Source: Cristatella mucedo (Eukaryota; Bryozoa; Phylactolaemata; Cristatellidae). Taken from it: a stretch of 64,000 nt of DNA. The notes beneath the pieces are model-generated. The model made no database searches. It saw only the letters and a program-made list of their open reading frames with translations, and was not told the DNA's origin. The translations under genes and the position numbers were made by a program. Location of the stretch: contig WPIO01000006.1 in assembly GCA_009760855.2 (NCBI GenBank), positions 5,489,501 through 5,553,500 on the forward strand, written 5' to 3'. Below, in pieces: positions 47,003 to 64,000 of this stretch (the first letter of the stretch is position 1; each line of letters begins with the position of its first letter).

Positions 47003-47823
47003 CCGAATGGTCCCTGGCAGCCTAGGGCTGAAATAGAGCAGGCCTGGTCTTCCCTTGCAATGGACATTGACCTGCTTCAGGCCATCCTTCTTGCACATTG
47101 GCAAAAGCTTGAAGCCTTGCCGACTTTCCTCTTGCCATGGCTCCACTACCTTTGTCGGGTGCGGCTTGGGCATAAGGCCACTCTGCAACCGGCCAAAAAG
47201 GCTCTGATCGAGCTATGTTGTTGTTTTGCATGCGGTCTACTGAACTTTCCATTGGTGCATTTCCTGTGTGTGCCTCGCTCTGCTGGAGGGCTTGGCTTGA
47301 TCCGCTTCCGGACGAACACGTCTACCCTACGAGCTTCGCAAGCCTGTCTCATGCCGTGCTCGCCGGATGCATGCTTCCGTCAAGTTGCCCTTCACAGACT
47401 CAACCTTGCAATTGCCAGCCTGGATGGCACGCCATAGTCTGATGAGGCACGTTCGCCATGCCGGAGCCCAGCAGCCTTCGACCCTAGCGACAGGGTTGGC
47501 CTGATCTCGCTGCTGTCGGTGCGAGTAAGTGCGAGAGTTAGCCAGGCCCGGGGAAGGCCGTGCTTGAGCAGCCCAGCCTGCACACGGCACGGTCAGCCAC
47601 TGCCTGGCCACGGACATATTCGCCACCCACAGTCACTTATTGACCACTGGTCTTGGCCTGTCGTTCCGGGCATGGCGGTTCGTGCACCGAGCGCGCCTGG
47701 ACGTGCTGCCAGCGGCTGCTGCCAGGAGTCGGGCATACACTGAGATGGTTACCAGCTCCCGCCGGTGCCGCACGGAGGCAGAGACCGCTTGCCATTTAAG
47801 CTGCCAAGTCAAGTCTGGGTGTT
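46782..47823 (+). mobile_element. RLE-type retrotransposon fragment (RT end to zinc knuckle)
   Basis: The plus strand reads LPWLHYLCRVRLGHKATLQPAKKALIELC and VPRSAGGLGLIRFR, the region after the RT domain in R2/NeSL-type elements. It continues to FRAWRFVHRARLDVLP and CRTEAETACH (degenerate Cys knuckle). It is homologous to the minus-strand copies at 17979 and 26106, so all three belong to one family. Frames are broken and the endonuclease part is not present. Lies in an intron of the AKT-like gene. Confidence 0.78.
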
Positions 47824-48529
47824 TTAAATGACAGGAAAAAGTTCGTGTGTGCTTAAGTAGGTTTGTAAATGGTTAAGTAGGTTCGCCGACATTAATTTAT
47901 TCCAAACGAAGAGCACGGTCCAATTAAGAATTGTATGACTTTCACGGTGCAGGTTTTAGCTTTGGTGCTATAAAACGCTTACTGGTGGTGCAATATGAGC
48001 CTGCCAAGAGCCTCGTGTCTTTCCTAACACAACTAAGGTTTTTCTCCTATCAGCATAGGATCTCCATCAAAAACTCATGGGTTTGATGATCGTAGCACTT
48101 ACTTCTAAATTCCTTCAATCCCTTGACCCGGCTCTCCATCACGTGTTTTGTTAGATTACCTTGTCACTGTTCCAATGCATGCTAAAGTTGTGTGCCTCAT
48201 AACCTCTTATTATAGAACTTTATTTTCCGGTCACAGCATAGTGACTTAAAAGGGGAAATGTGCTCACTTAGAAAGTACCGCGAAAAGTTGTATTCTTTCT
48301 ATTAATGCTAAAGCTAAGGACTAAGCGAGAATGTCTATTTGCACATAGCCAGGAATGCATTAAGAAGGTTTATTCCCGCAAAAATTCATAAGCTTCTTCG
48401 GTTACTATCAGTGACGCAAATTACTGTTGTTTGATAAAGATCACGAGAGGTCCTTTGACTGCTCGATCAGCTTAGTAACTGCAGCATCATTATTATAGGC
48501 AACTAGGAACATGCTTACAAGCCAGCAAT
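47824..48529. other. No recognisable feature
   Basis: AT-rich intron of the AKT-like gene. Confidence 0.4.
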
Positions 48530-48680
48530 ACTACGAAATATGGCTGCCAGAATGATCCCTAAATCAGCTAACATCCATTACAACACTTATCTTGCTCCGT
48601 GGCCTGCTATGACTTGCAGTCGAGTTGAAAATACTCTCCTACATGCACATTCTCCATCGGCTTGAAATGTATAGCACCGA
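48530..48680 (+). mobile_element. LINE-A-like coding scrap
   Basis: Reads LRNMAARMIPKSANIHYNT, like NMAARLVFKSQRFEHVSPLL of LINE-A. Confidence 0.4.
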
Positions 48681-49299
48681 CAATGCTGACTGTATAACTT
48701 TCTTAATTTTATAAAGAAACTAGCTCAAGCACTTGCCGGTAACATCTTTTCCCTGCTTCCTATCCAGGCTCTCTCCAGAAACTGCACATTTTGGTGCTTT
48801 TTTGTCTGCTGCTTATCCTGGCACTTATCGCCTGCTGCATGTCCTGACGCTTTCTTTTCTGTCCGGCTCGTACCCAGATGAGCCCCTTTCTGATAGCACT
48901 GTAGTGAAACAGGATTTTTTATCATTTGAAAATGTAGTATACATTAAGCATGCAGTTTCTTTTTCAGACACAAATGCGGAACAAACGTGGGAGTTACACA
49001 AATGTGGGGGTAGCTCAGCAGTTAGCGGCTTATTTTTCAACTGATGCTACTACTGAGTCAGACCAAATCCTGCCCAGCGTCATCTTCTTTCCGTTGCTTG
49101 CAGTTGGAGCGTGAAATCTCAGTCGTTAAAAGCTGCTGGCCATGTTTCTCCTCGCCTTTAACGTGAAGAGATTAAAAGAAAGACAATTTTGGGAAAAGAT
49201 TATTGGCTAAGAATAGCTTTCCATGGTTCAATCCCGAATTTAACAACAATGTGCAGGCATAACTCTAGGGAAAATTATTAAGAGACCTTCATTTTTTAG
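48681..49299. other. Unrecognised; one tRNA-like stretch
   Basis: A 103-codon frame (48733-49044) has no domain. At 49006-49075 'gggggtagctcagcagttagcgg' looks like a tRNA A-box head, probably a SINE relic rather than a tRNA gene, because no cloverleaf closes. Confidence 0.3.
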
Positions 49300-49384
49300 A
49301 TCAGAGTGGATTGACGCAATTAACCGAGTGGCAGAGCTTGTCAACAAGAAAAGCAAGTCGGCAATTGATCTGTGCGACGATTTA
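49300..49384 (+). pseudogene. AKT-like PH-domain C-terminal helix exon
   Basis: Acceptor attttttag, donor GTACGT. SEWIDAINRVAELVNKK resembles the EREEWTxAIxxVAxxL helix that closes the PH domain. Phase 0 end joins the next exon. Confidence 0.55.
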
Positions 49385-49424
49385 GTACGTTGGGTCGATC
49401 GAATGAATCAAAGTACAGAGGGCA

Positions 49425-49450
49425 CACACACACACACACACCCCCCCCCC
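49425..49450. repeat. (CA)n then (C)n microsatellite
   Basis: Short simple repeat directly after the PH helix exon. Confidence 0.8.
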
Positions 49451-49587
49451 GATGCAATGCTGCCTCTGACTATGCTAGCCCGAATATCCAGTAGTAGTGC
49501 CTATTGTTAAAGCCGTCTAGACTTTGTTTTTTTTTAATGTGCTACAACGAGGATGCTACTGAAGTAAAACATTTCTTTCCTTTCTAG

Positions 49588-49720
49588 ACCGTGGACGACT
49601 TTGAGCATTTGAAGATTCTCGGTCAAGGGAAACATGGCAAAGTCGTGCCAAGTCGTGAAAAGAAAAGCGGGAAATGATCATGCCATCAAGATTATCGATA
49701 AGACTTCGCTGTTTAATCAA
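49588..49720 (+). pseudogene. AKT-like kinase N-lobe exon with frameshift
   Basis: Acceptor tcctttctag. TVDDFEHLKILGQGKHGKVV and REKKSGK, then a shifted frame with HAIKIIDK. One extra base near 49675 creates TGA; without it the exon would be 132 bp and in phase. Lys of AIKII is kept. Confidence 0.8.
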
Positions 49721-49959
49721 GTATGCAAGCAAACTTAAATAATACACAACGTGTGTGCAATTTTTTCATTAATACATCATTTAAAAACTATCGGTATGAT
49801 ACTTAATCTGTGGAGGAGATGCTTTACCTAAGGTCAGAGAGCTTTACCAGCAATCAAGTTGCGAATAGAAGGCGATTGATGATGATTTACCAACGGAGCA
49901 CAGGATACGGTTCAATCGCTTGGCGGCTAATGCATAACAAAAGATCATGCAATAGCTCG

Positions 49960-50310
49960 AAAAGGACACTGCACACTGACCCAGCAAATGCTGGGAGGAA
50001 CTGATAATTGTTAAGCTACATTTTAAATGTCATGCGATTTAACTGCGTCTGTCGTAAGTGAAATTCGGGCATTGGAACGAAACCAACCGAGGGCTCGATC
50101 CCCATAAATTTCGAGGTTGGCTGTAGGCCACAGCTATACGACTCGGCTATAGTCAGAAGAGCGTGAAGTATTTTATTTCTCCTATATTTTTGCGAAGAAG
50201 TTCTGAAGTTCTTATAGGTAAATGGGAGTGAGAGAATAAAGTAACCTAAAAGATAAAGCTAGAAAACCTTAAGTCGATATGCTGCTTGTTGGGAAGCCAG
50301 TTCAGGTCAC
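49960..50310 (-). mobile_element. LINE-B fragment, diverged
   Basis: Reverse LINE-B 3' UTR and C-terminal coding ('aaggacactgcacactgacccagcaaatgctg..' and the following segment) resembling 7180-7500. Confidence 0.5.
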
Positions 50311-50881
50311 TGCTTCGTGGTGTTTTAGTAATTTCGACGCTCACGTTCGAAAATTCGAACTGTAGAAAATATTACGTGCTGTAAGGGCCTTATTTTATCG
50401 GTGGCCTCGACCTCGAACACGCATCGGGCTAGCGTGTCGTGTCTATTTTGAGATAAGTATACTTCGTTTTTACAGTTAGATGCAAAATCCCATGGTACGA
50501 GTTTTTCAGTCAAATTGCTTCCGTGCTTTCGTATCGTCCGTGGCAAACGTCTAGAAAGAGTTTCTAGCCCCCGGCTCCTCTTTAGGGTCACGTGACGCAC
50601 ATGCTTACCGAGAGGATTATCTTGGAGTGTACCAGGCATCCATTTATCACATTCAGTCATCCACAGCAGCTTTTTGCTGCGAATCGAGATAGCGACGCTT
50701 GACCTTGACTCTCGCTGTAAATACGTGACGACTATGCAATTCTCAAACTGCGCGTGAGAATTGCATAAGACGACTTAATGCACGACTGCCCACCGATGGT
50801 GAACTTGCAGTTGGGTGGCGTTATTGACATGCATGCAGCTCAAGGGGGCAATGACTAACTGCATATTGATATTCTCCTAAG
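50311..50881. other. No recognisable feature
   Basis: A 111-codon minus-strand frame (50325-50660) has no motif. The missing AKT helix-C exon should be in this interval but was not seen. Confidence 0.35.
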
Positions 50882-51073
50882 GAATTTCAATACTCCTTCG
50901 AAACAGACAAGAATCTTTACTTTGTTATGGAGTACGTGACTGGAGGCGACCTTTACTTTCACTTGTCACGTGAAAAGACGTTCTCCGAGTCGAGTGCGTG
51001 CTTCTATGTAGCTCAGCTCACGTCAGCGATTGGATACGTCCACGGTCAGAGAATCATTTACCTCGATCTTAAG
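50882..51073 (+). pseudogene. AKT-like kinase exon, hinge to catalytic loop
   Basis: Acceptor tctcctaag, donor GTAAGC, 64 codons, phase 0. FVMEYVTGGDLYFHLSREK is nearly diagnostic for AKT-type AGC kinases. The HRD-equivalent Arg is replaced (IIYLDLK). Confidence 0.88.
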
Positions 51074-51399
51074 GTAAGCTCTGAAAGCAATGGCTTTATT
51101 TTCCTGTCATAAACAGTCGTAGCTAGATTGCTTCTAGGACTCATTCCCTCGCTATTCTAATAGGTTTCGAGAACCTATTTAAGTAGATCGTGAGTACCTA
51201 TTCTGCCTTGAGTTTTCACGCGATGGCTCCAGACAGTGTTGATTCCGTGTTTTTTCATAGAGATAAGATAATAAAAATGTTGCAATCTATTGAAAAGAAT
51301 ACGATCAATCGACAGAAATAAATGCTTGCTGTGTAAGACCACTCGATTACTTCCAGCTTTTATTTTTATTCCGAAGCTTAGTTCCACCTCATATGGTAG
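51074..51399. other. Intron sequence; no kinase exon found
   Basis: No ENL/DFG-type coding sequence on the plus strand. Confidence 0.45.
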
Positions 51400-51407
51400 T
51401 ACTAAAG

Positions 51408-51602
51408 CAGGGGTTCTCAACCTGTGCGTCGTTAGACCCCTTTGGGGGGTCGAACGACCCATTCACAGGGACCGGCTAAGACCCTCGGAAAACACGCTTT
51501 CCCAAAATTCGCACACACTAATTTTACGGTTGAGGTCGCCACAGCACGAGGAAATGCATTAAAGGTAACGGGTCACGGCATCAGGAAGGTTGAGGACCGC
51601 TG
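51408..51602 (+). mobile_element. SPIN-like hAT MITE with 8-bp target duplication
   Basis: 195 bp with terminal inverted repeats CAGGGGTTCTCAACC / CAGCGGTCCTCAACC (right end reverse-complemented) and inner 'ggtcgaacgaccc', 'ctaagaccctcggaaaacac'. Flanks tactaaag / tactacag are an 8-bp duplication with one mismatch, as expected for hAT. No transposase. Confidence 0.9.
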
Positions 51603-51855
51603 TACTACAGCCTGAATCGCGTTGCTAGTGTGCGAAGAGCAAGACTACAAGCCCCCCGCCCCCCGAAGCCCCGACTCCAACCTTTCAACTGCTTTCTTCT
51701 TTCGATGAACGGGCTTTACAGACCAGCAAGCCTCGCCCGTCGGCCCAGCGTCGCAGCGAGGTCCCCTAGCTAGCAGACAGCTGCCTGAGTACTAGTTGCA
51801 GCAAACCTCGCGACAGTCATCTCACTTCGGTCGCTCCAACGTCCATCCACTGCAC

Positions 51856-52108
<253 letters not shown>

Positions 52109-52299
52109 CGGAAGGTTCGCTTTCGCTTCGCGTACTGACTCGACGCGGGGTGGGGCAGCTACAGGCGGCTGTCGAGCTGCCAGATAGCAATGCCGCCGCC
52201 GGAGCCGACGAATTTCGAGTGCGGCGGCATGCGAAAGGAAGTCGCTGTCGCATGCGCTTGCACGTCGCTCGGGCCTCTTGGCAAACGAGACAAGCACTA

Positions 52300-52395
52300 G
52301 CTAGCTGATTTAATTTAGCCTCTTTTGTATAGCGACAGAAGAGCCTTTACGGCTATCACCACGGCCAGCAGCGGCAGTAAAGGAGTTCGAGTACG
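52300..52395 (-). mobile_element. SINE-D, truncated
   Basis: 'agctagctgatttaatttagcctcttttgtatagcgacagaagagcc' and onward. Confidence 0.65.
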
Positions 52396-52475
52396 AGCCT
52401 TTCCTGATCGACTCATCGCGACCTAAAAACGCGTCGGCTCCAGGTCACGACTCGCCCTCGCTCTTCCCCTTACAG

Positions 52476-52563
52476 GCTCGGTGGAGGCGCCAAAGACTAT
52501 CAGGAGGTGGCGGCGCACGCCTTTTTCGCTCCGGTCGTCTGGGAACTTCTCCTACAAAAAAAA
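52476..52563 (+). pseudogene. AKT-like exon, kinase end/AGC extension
   Basis: Acceptor ccccttacag, donor GTGAGT. LGGGAKDYQEVAAHAFF.. matches RLGGG..A.EIM.H.FF.. of AKT. Confidence 0.75.
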
Positions 52564-52830
52564 GTGAGTAGAGCCGCCGAATGCCCAGCGGCGGCGGCGC
52601 TCGGGGCAGCTGCCGCAGCCGCCGCCCCCCCCCCCCTTCGCCACTTGCACCTCAGTGGCAGCGGCCCGCCGATCGCCGTGCAGGGCTGCCGCCGCCGCCG
52701 CCGCTCGCGGCTCGGGAATGTCGCGTCGCCGCACCAATCAGCCGGACGCGACCGCGGGCGAAATCGTCCGCCCGCCGAGCGCCGTCGAGTCCGGCGGCAG
52801 TGCCAGCGCCACTCTCGCTCCGTCGGGAAG

Positions 52831-52926
52831 GCTCCGTTCGTGCCGCAGCTGAGGTTGGACCCCGACACCATGCAGCAATGCGAAGACCCGAACGCCAAAG
52901 CGGAGCAGCAGCCTTTGAGAAAATAG
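52831..52926 (+). pseudogene. Possible AKT-like terminal exon
   Basis: After gtcgggaag, KAPFVPQLRLDPDT resembles PPFKPQVTSETDT of AKT. It then diverges and stops after about 31 residues, with no hydrophobic motif. Confidence 0.4.
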
Positions 52927-53764
52927 ACCGCCGAACGGGCGCCATGGCGCCGCTGGCGCGCTATCCGAGCGGCACTCGCCTTTCGAGCGCTTTCGCGAGC
53001 GCTGCAGCTGCCATTAAAGGCTTGAGGCGCATGCTTGTGCCGCGCTTGAGGCGCCGCCACCCAGTCTTCTCTTGGCGCTCTGCCAGGCGACGCGCAGCCG
53101 GAGCTCGACGAGTAGCGGAAACGCCAAGTGTAAACCCGAGCGTCAGCAGACTACAACCTGTAGGCCGCGTACGGCCTAGCTACTACTCCAGTCCGACCTA
53201 ACACCATCCTAGTTATTAATTAGTATTTATTGTTGGATCCGGTCTGGTGGAGTCGTCTCGGTATTGTTGCCTATTCATTACTGCTGGTTGCAGCTCGAGC
53301 TGTGGCTCGTGTCTGTCTTTAGAGCTGATGTCAGGCACTTGCATGAAACAGAAGCGCCTGACCAGGTAGGGATGACAAAATCCCTGCCACTATAATTGCC
53401 GCACAACTCTGCGTGCGTTTGTTCGTTTGTCTGTCCACGCCCACTCCGCCGGTCCGGCGGAGTGGGCTTGGGTTCTCAAGGCCTGCTATGCCTTCTTGAC
53501 CTTCTAAAATGACCGAGTAGTCGGAAAAGTTTGCCAACCCGGCGGCGGTAGCTGCCGCTCCTCCATGAGGCGGCGATTGGCGTGCCTCTCGTAATTCGGA
53601 AGAGCCGTACGACCAAATGCGCTCGTGCACGCAGCGGCGGCGGCCGGTCTCGTAGCGGAAGACGGATCGTTCCCTCGAGCGAGTTTGGCAGCCCCGACAG
53701 GCGCTTCTCAGGTCCGGTGCGTCCCCGTATTCGCAGTCCTAGCACAGTCCTAGCGTAGTCCGAA
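52927..53764. other. GC-rich DNA without a recognised gene
   Basis: Long open frames exist on both strands only because stop codons are rare at this composition. No domain seen. Confidence 0.4.
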
Positions 53765-54150
53765 TGCAATGCAATGTAATGTAATGTAATGTATGTAATG
53801 TATCTCCGTCTGTAACTCCACAAAGTCATAAAGACCATGTTGGTGTTACGCAGGAGAGTTTTGTATAGCGCACTCACAGCCTAAGCGGCTTTCCGTACGC
53901 ATTCGGTAGCCAACAGACGTCGTCTCACGCAACAAAGAGAAAGTGGGAAGCATAGCAGAGTCAGCAGAGCAGTTGAGGCAGTGAGTAGCATAGAAGTAGC
54001 AGCTCAGGACCGCTGAAAAAGATGTGCCATAGTCGGCAGTAGGAGAGTAGTTGTCGTTGCGTAAGAATTGTGGATGCGAGTTCCACAGTCTAGGACCTGC
54101 AGAGCTAAAGCTTCTGTCGCCAACTGTCTTTAAGCGGAGTAATTGGGACA
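53765..54150 (-). mobile_element. LINE-A 3' end with (AATGT)n tail
   Basis: (AATGT)n at 53766-53800, then 'gtatctccgtctgtaactccacaaagtcataaagacc' and the C-terminal coding region in reverse; uninterrupted where the 3541 copy has its insert. Confidence 0.88.
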
Positions 54151-55208
54151 GCTAGCGAAGTCCAAGCGAAGTCGTAGCGATGTCGTAGTGCTGGCCGTTA
54201 CACTCGCGAGGCGCGCTCGTCAAGATTTTGCTTGCACCGATCACTTACTAGGCCGAGCAGTTGGATCCAGCATCGACGTGCGTTTTTGGATCCAGCATCG
54301 ACCTCCAGCGTCGACGCCGGCGCGCTTCGGCTCACAACGGCAACTGCCGGCCGTGAGGTCTGTGCGTACGCACGTGCGTACGCCTTCTGCATGGTCAGCG
54401 GCAATCCGAGACGGCATCCGATGTTCGCCTGACGTCAGGTCAAGGCAGGGGGATGACTCCGAAAACGAGAGCGCGCGCGATCGCGCGCGAGTGCGTGCGC
54501 GCAGTCGGTCAGCAGCTCTAGCCCTGCTCTCCAGGGGAGCGGACGAGCGGCGAGCCGTCGCTGCGGCCGCGCGGCGAACGAGGCGAGCAGCCGCCCGAGA
54601 AGCAGCCGCCCGAGAAGCGACCGAAAGCCGCCAAAGCGGGCGAAGAAGAAGAGTGCGATGCTGGAGCCGAGTTCAACGAATGCTCATCGATATTCAGCGC
54701 GACAAGCAGGAAGTCAGGTCGAAGCCAAAGAGTACTGCGGCCGCAGCGCGCGGAGCCGGCGAGCTGCGGCCGCTCGGCACCGCACCGCGAGCCGTGGGCG
54801 GCCGCGCGAGGTGCCGGGGCGGCGGGCATTGAGAGCCAGCGGGAAGCGACGCGTATCTGTCGGCGGGCTCGCTCCGGACCCAGGCGTCCATGTTCGGCGG
54901 CAAGCTACCAGCGGCCGACCCGTGGCCCGGACCCGCCGGATATGGGGGGCGAGCCAGCGGAAGCCGCAGCCGTAGTCGGGCCGACTGCACGACCGAAAGG
55001 CAGACTGGCACCGTGCCACGATGGCGGCGAGACGCGCGGATAGCGTCCGCCGCCGCCGTCATCGACGACCTGCGAGCGCTCCGCCGCCGCTACCGCAGCA
55101 GCAGCTCGCAGCTCGCCACAAGGTTTCGGACGGCGAGTCGACGACGCGACGACATACCCCGCTGTCAACGCTAGCCCTAGAGACGGCGTCCTCAATGGGT
55201 GCTAAGCG
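54151..55208. other. GC-rich, CpG-rich stretch; no gene recognised
   Basis: Open in many frames with low-complexity Arg/Ala/Ser content. Contains a 20-bp palindrome (54364-54383) and an 18-bp palindrome (54472-54489). Confidence 0.4.
54364..54383. repeat. Perfect 20-bp palindrome
   Basis: GCGTACGCACGTGCGTACGC, with a central E-box CACGTG. Confidence 0.9.
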
Positions 55209-55472
55209 GTGCTCGTCAACGCCAAGTCATACAATCAATAAGCTAGTGCATATATACAAATATATTAGCTTATTGATTATATATATATATATATATATAT
55301 ATTTTTTATATAGATATGAAAGCGGCCACCAATCTCAGACGTCGACGCCGCGCCGACGCTTGGCGTTGAGGCACTCAAGCGTTGCCCCCATCCGATAATC
55401 TTGTATATATATATATATATGAACATGTGTGCGTGTGTGTGTGCGTGCGTGCGTGCGCGCGCGTGTGCGTGC

Positions 55473-55529
<57 letters not shown>

Positions 55530-55557
55530 AGATGATCGGATGAGGGCAACGCTTGAG
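55209..55557. repeat. Compound inverted repeats flanking (TA)n/(TG)n
   Basis: Two fold-backs: 55233-55245 with 55266-55278 (13 of 13 bp), and 55374-55401 with 55530-55557 (26 of 28). The second encloses (TA)n and about 100 bp of (TG)n. Outer 'caacgccaag'/'cttggcgttg' arms (about 55216 and 55359) also pair. Confidence 0.8.
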
Positions 55558-55887
55558 TTCAGCGTCGACGTCGAAAAGAAAACCCGGTTCTCGCTCGGCT
55601 CTGCCGCTACCGCCGCACACGCTATGCGGCTCGCAGGCGTCAGAGCGACACCTGTCGGTAGCTGCGGTCCAAGAGCAGCGGAAGTCGCTCGCCGCCGCTT
55701 AAGCGTCACCGGTGAGTGCAGAGTACCCATCGCCGGTGGGTCGCGCCTATGCAGCGCAGAGAACGTCGCACTGGCGAGACTGGGCGGCACGCGGCGCAGA
55801 CACGTCCGAGAAACGCGACGCTACGAAGTAGGCCGAGCGGTGGCTCCGACGGAGAATTCCGCGTCGCCGCTACTCTCTGCGATGTAC
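55558..55887. other. GC-rich DNA, no gene recognised
   Basis: Open frames on both strands without motifs. Confidence 0.4.
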
Positions 55888-56036
55888 TTGGCTGATTTAA
55901 CGGCCTCGTTTGTATAGCGGCAAAAAAGCCTTTACGGCCTATCACCGCTGCTTGCACTGGGCGGTAAGGGATCGCCCACTGCAGGACTCGAACCAGTGAC
56001 CTGTGTCGTGAACAGCGAGCACCTTACTTCCTAATG
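55888..56036 (-). mobile_element. SINE-D, interrupted by a hAT MITE
   Basis: 'ctgatttaacggcctcgtttgtatagcggcaaaaaagcc..gcaggactcgaaccagtgacc..gcgagcaccttacttc', then the hAT element. Confidence 0.75.
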
Positions 56037-56220
56037 CAGCGGTTCTCAGTCTTTCTAAGGCCGCGACCCTTTAATACAGTTTCGCAAGTTGCGGCGACCA
56101 TCAACCATAAAACTATTGTGCGCGAAATGTAGAAATGCATGTTTTCCGATGGTCTAAGGCGACCCCTGTGAAAGGATCGTTCGACCCCGAAAGCGATCGT
56201 GATCCACCGGCATACTACTG
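56037..56220 (-). mobile_element. SPIN-like hAT MITE with 8-bp target duplication
   Basis: Left end CAGCGGTTCTCAGTC; inner blocks 'gcgaccctttaatacagtt', 'accataaaactatt', 'tttccgatggtctaaggcgacccctgtgaaaggatcgttcgacccc'. Flanks tcctaatg / tcccaatg form an 8-bp duplication with one mismatch. Orientation is opposite to the 51408 copy. Confidence 0.88.
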
Positions 56221-56239
56221 TCCCAATGAAAGTTAACGC

Positions 56240-56365
56240 AATCTATTTCCGCCTGTAACTCCACAAAGCCACGCAGACTATGTGGATGTTACGCAGGAGA
56301 GTCTCGTGTAGCGCACTCGCAGCCCAAGGCGGCTTTCGGTACGCATTCGGTAGCCAACAGACTGG
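56240..56365 (-). mobile_element. LINE-A 3' fragment
   Basis: 'tccgcctgtaactccacaaagccacgcagac..gcattcggtagccaacagac'. Confidence 0.8.
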
Positions 56366-56919
<554 letters not shown>

Positions 56920-57112
56920 GGAAGCCGCCGCGATACGATATGAGAGATAGATATGAGCGGCGGCACCGGAAGTTGGTTGAAGACCGGATTTAATGCTATC
57001 GGCCGCCGCCGGCACCGCCGGCAGCTCAGAAAATAATCTGCGCTCAAGAAAAACGAGCTCTCCTTATCGCCACGCTTGGAAGCGGTGCAGAGCCGCCGCC
57101 GGCTCAATTCGG

Positions 57113-63769
<6,657 letters not shown>

Positions 63770-64000
63770 CTTTACAGCGGCCGCTGCAACACAGCAGGAT
63801 GCAGCGTTGGCGGCGGGCGGCAGGACGGCCTGACAGAGCGCCACGACGGCGGCCCAGATCGTCGGACGAACTCGTAGAAGAAAACGGCGGTCGTTGGCGC
63901 GCGCGCGCGCGCGATGTGTGGCCGCTCATAGGATGGCAGGGAGCTAGCAGCCGCTAGATGGCGCGAGGAGTGTGAGGAGCAGCGACGCCGGCGCAGGCTT
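63770..64000 (-). promoter_or_regulatory. GC/CpG-rich region upstream of the transporter gene
   Basis: Dense in CpG with a (GC)7 run at about 63899-63912 and no TATA. Location and composition fit a CpG-type promoter and 5' UTR; this is inference. Confidence 0.35.

Noticed and set aside
49655-49680. A 10-bp repeat (aagtcgtgcc) as the cause of the AKT exon frameshift
   Set aside because: Removing it breaks the REKxxGK match; one extra base near 49675 explains the shift better, with correct length and phase.
50325-50660. 111-codon minus-strand frame
   Set aside because: No motif, no splice context, lies in an intron of the AKT-like locus beside LINE-B sequence.
54143-55200. Protein-coding gene in the GC-rich block (frames over 200 codons)
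   Set aside because: Several overlapping frames are open at once with Arg/Ala/Ser low complexity; no domain, no splice logic.
63770-63844. N-terminal extension of the transporter (starts on GTG)
   Set aside because: GTG is not a normal start in animals, and ATG 63769 has a good context.

Overview
The window looks like nuclear DNA from an invertebrate animal. The evidence is spliced genes with GT..AG introns (a transgelin/MP20-type muscle protein, divergent actins, an AKT-like kinase with a PH domain, an SLC35A-type nucleotide-sugar transporter), very long introns, and a dense load of decayed retrotransposons, tRNA-derived SINEs, hAT MITEs and microsatellites. I cannot name the species. There is no sign of bacterial, plasmid or phage organisation, and I found no convincing stand-alone tRNA or rRNA gene.

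Layout. 1-6 kb: mostly unannotatable DNA, SINEs and a 5'-truncated LINE (called LINE-A here). 6.36-17.32 kb, minus strand: a four-exon transgelin/calponin-family gene whose exons are too short to stand out as open frames. Its 6.4-kb second intron holds an almost complete but dead LINE (LINE-B), which is itself split by a hAT MITE and an unexplained insert. 17.98-34.63 kb: a large tandem duplication of about 8 kb per copy. Each copy ends in a two-exon divergent actin gene. Between the copies, and crossing the left edge of copy 2, lies the 3' end of an RLE-type (R2/NeSL-like) retrotransposon. 34.6-45 kb: mainly AT-rich DNA with repeat fragments, plus one candidate small three-exon gene of unknown function at 36.97-38.03 kb. 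45.04-52.93 kb, plus strand: scattered exons of an AKT/RAC-like kinase (PH domain, kinase N-lobe, AGC C-terminal extension). One exon is frameshifted and the exons for the kinase C-lobe are missing. 51.8 kb to the end: composition turns clearly GC-rich, with long (TA)n, (GA)n and (CCG)n tracts. 57.11-63.77 kb, minus strand: a complete three-exon SLC35A-like nucleotide-sugar transporter gene of 437 codons.

Repeat system. The same families recur throughout: LINE-A (3' tail ATTAC/ACATT-like), LINE-B (3' hairpin then (ATT)n), an RLE retrotransposon, SINE-C and SINE-D (tRNA-like heads), and short SPIN-like hAT elements with 8-bp target duplications. SINE-C carries the LINE-B 3' tail, which suggests it uses the LINE-B enzyme. 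The two copies of the duplication differ by clean insertions of these elements, which dates those insertions after the duplication.

The transgelin, actin and AKT products would all act in cytoskeleton or signalling, but nothing shows that they form one functional cluster. All gene models rest on reading frames, splice signals and recalled family motifs; no database search was possible.
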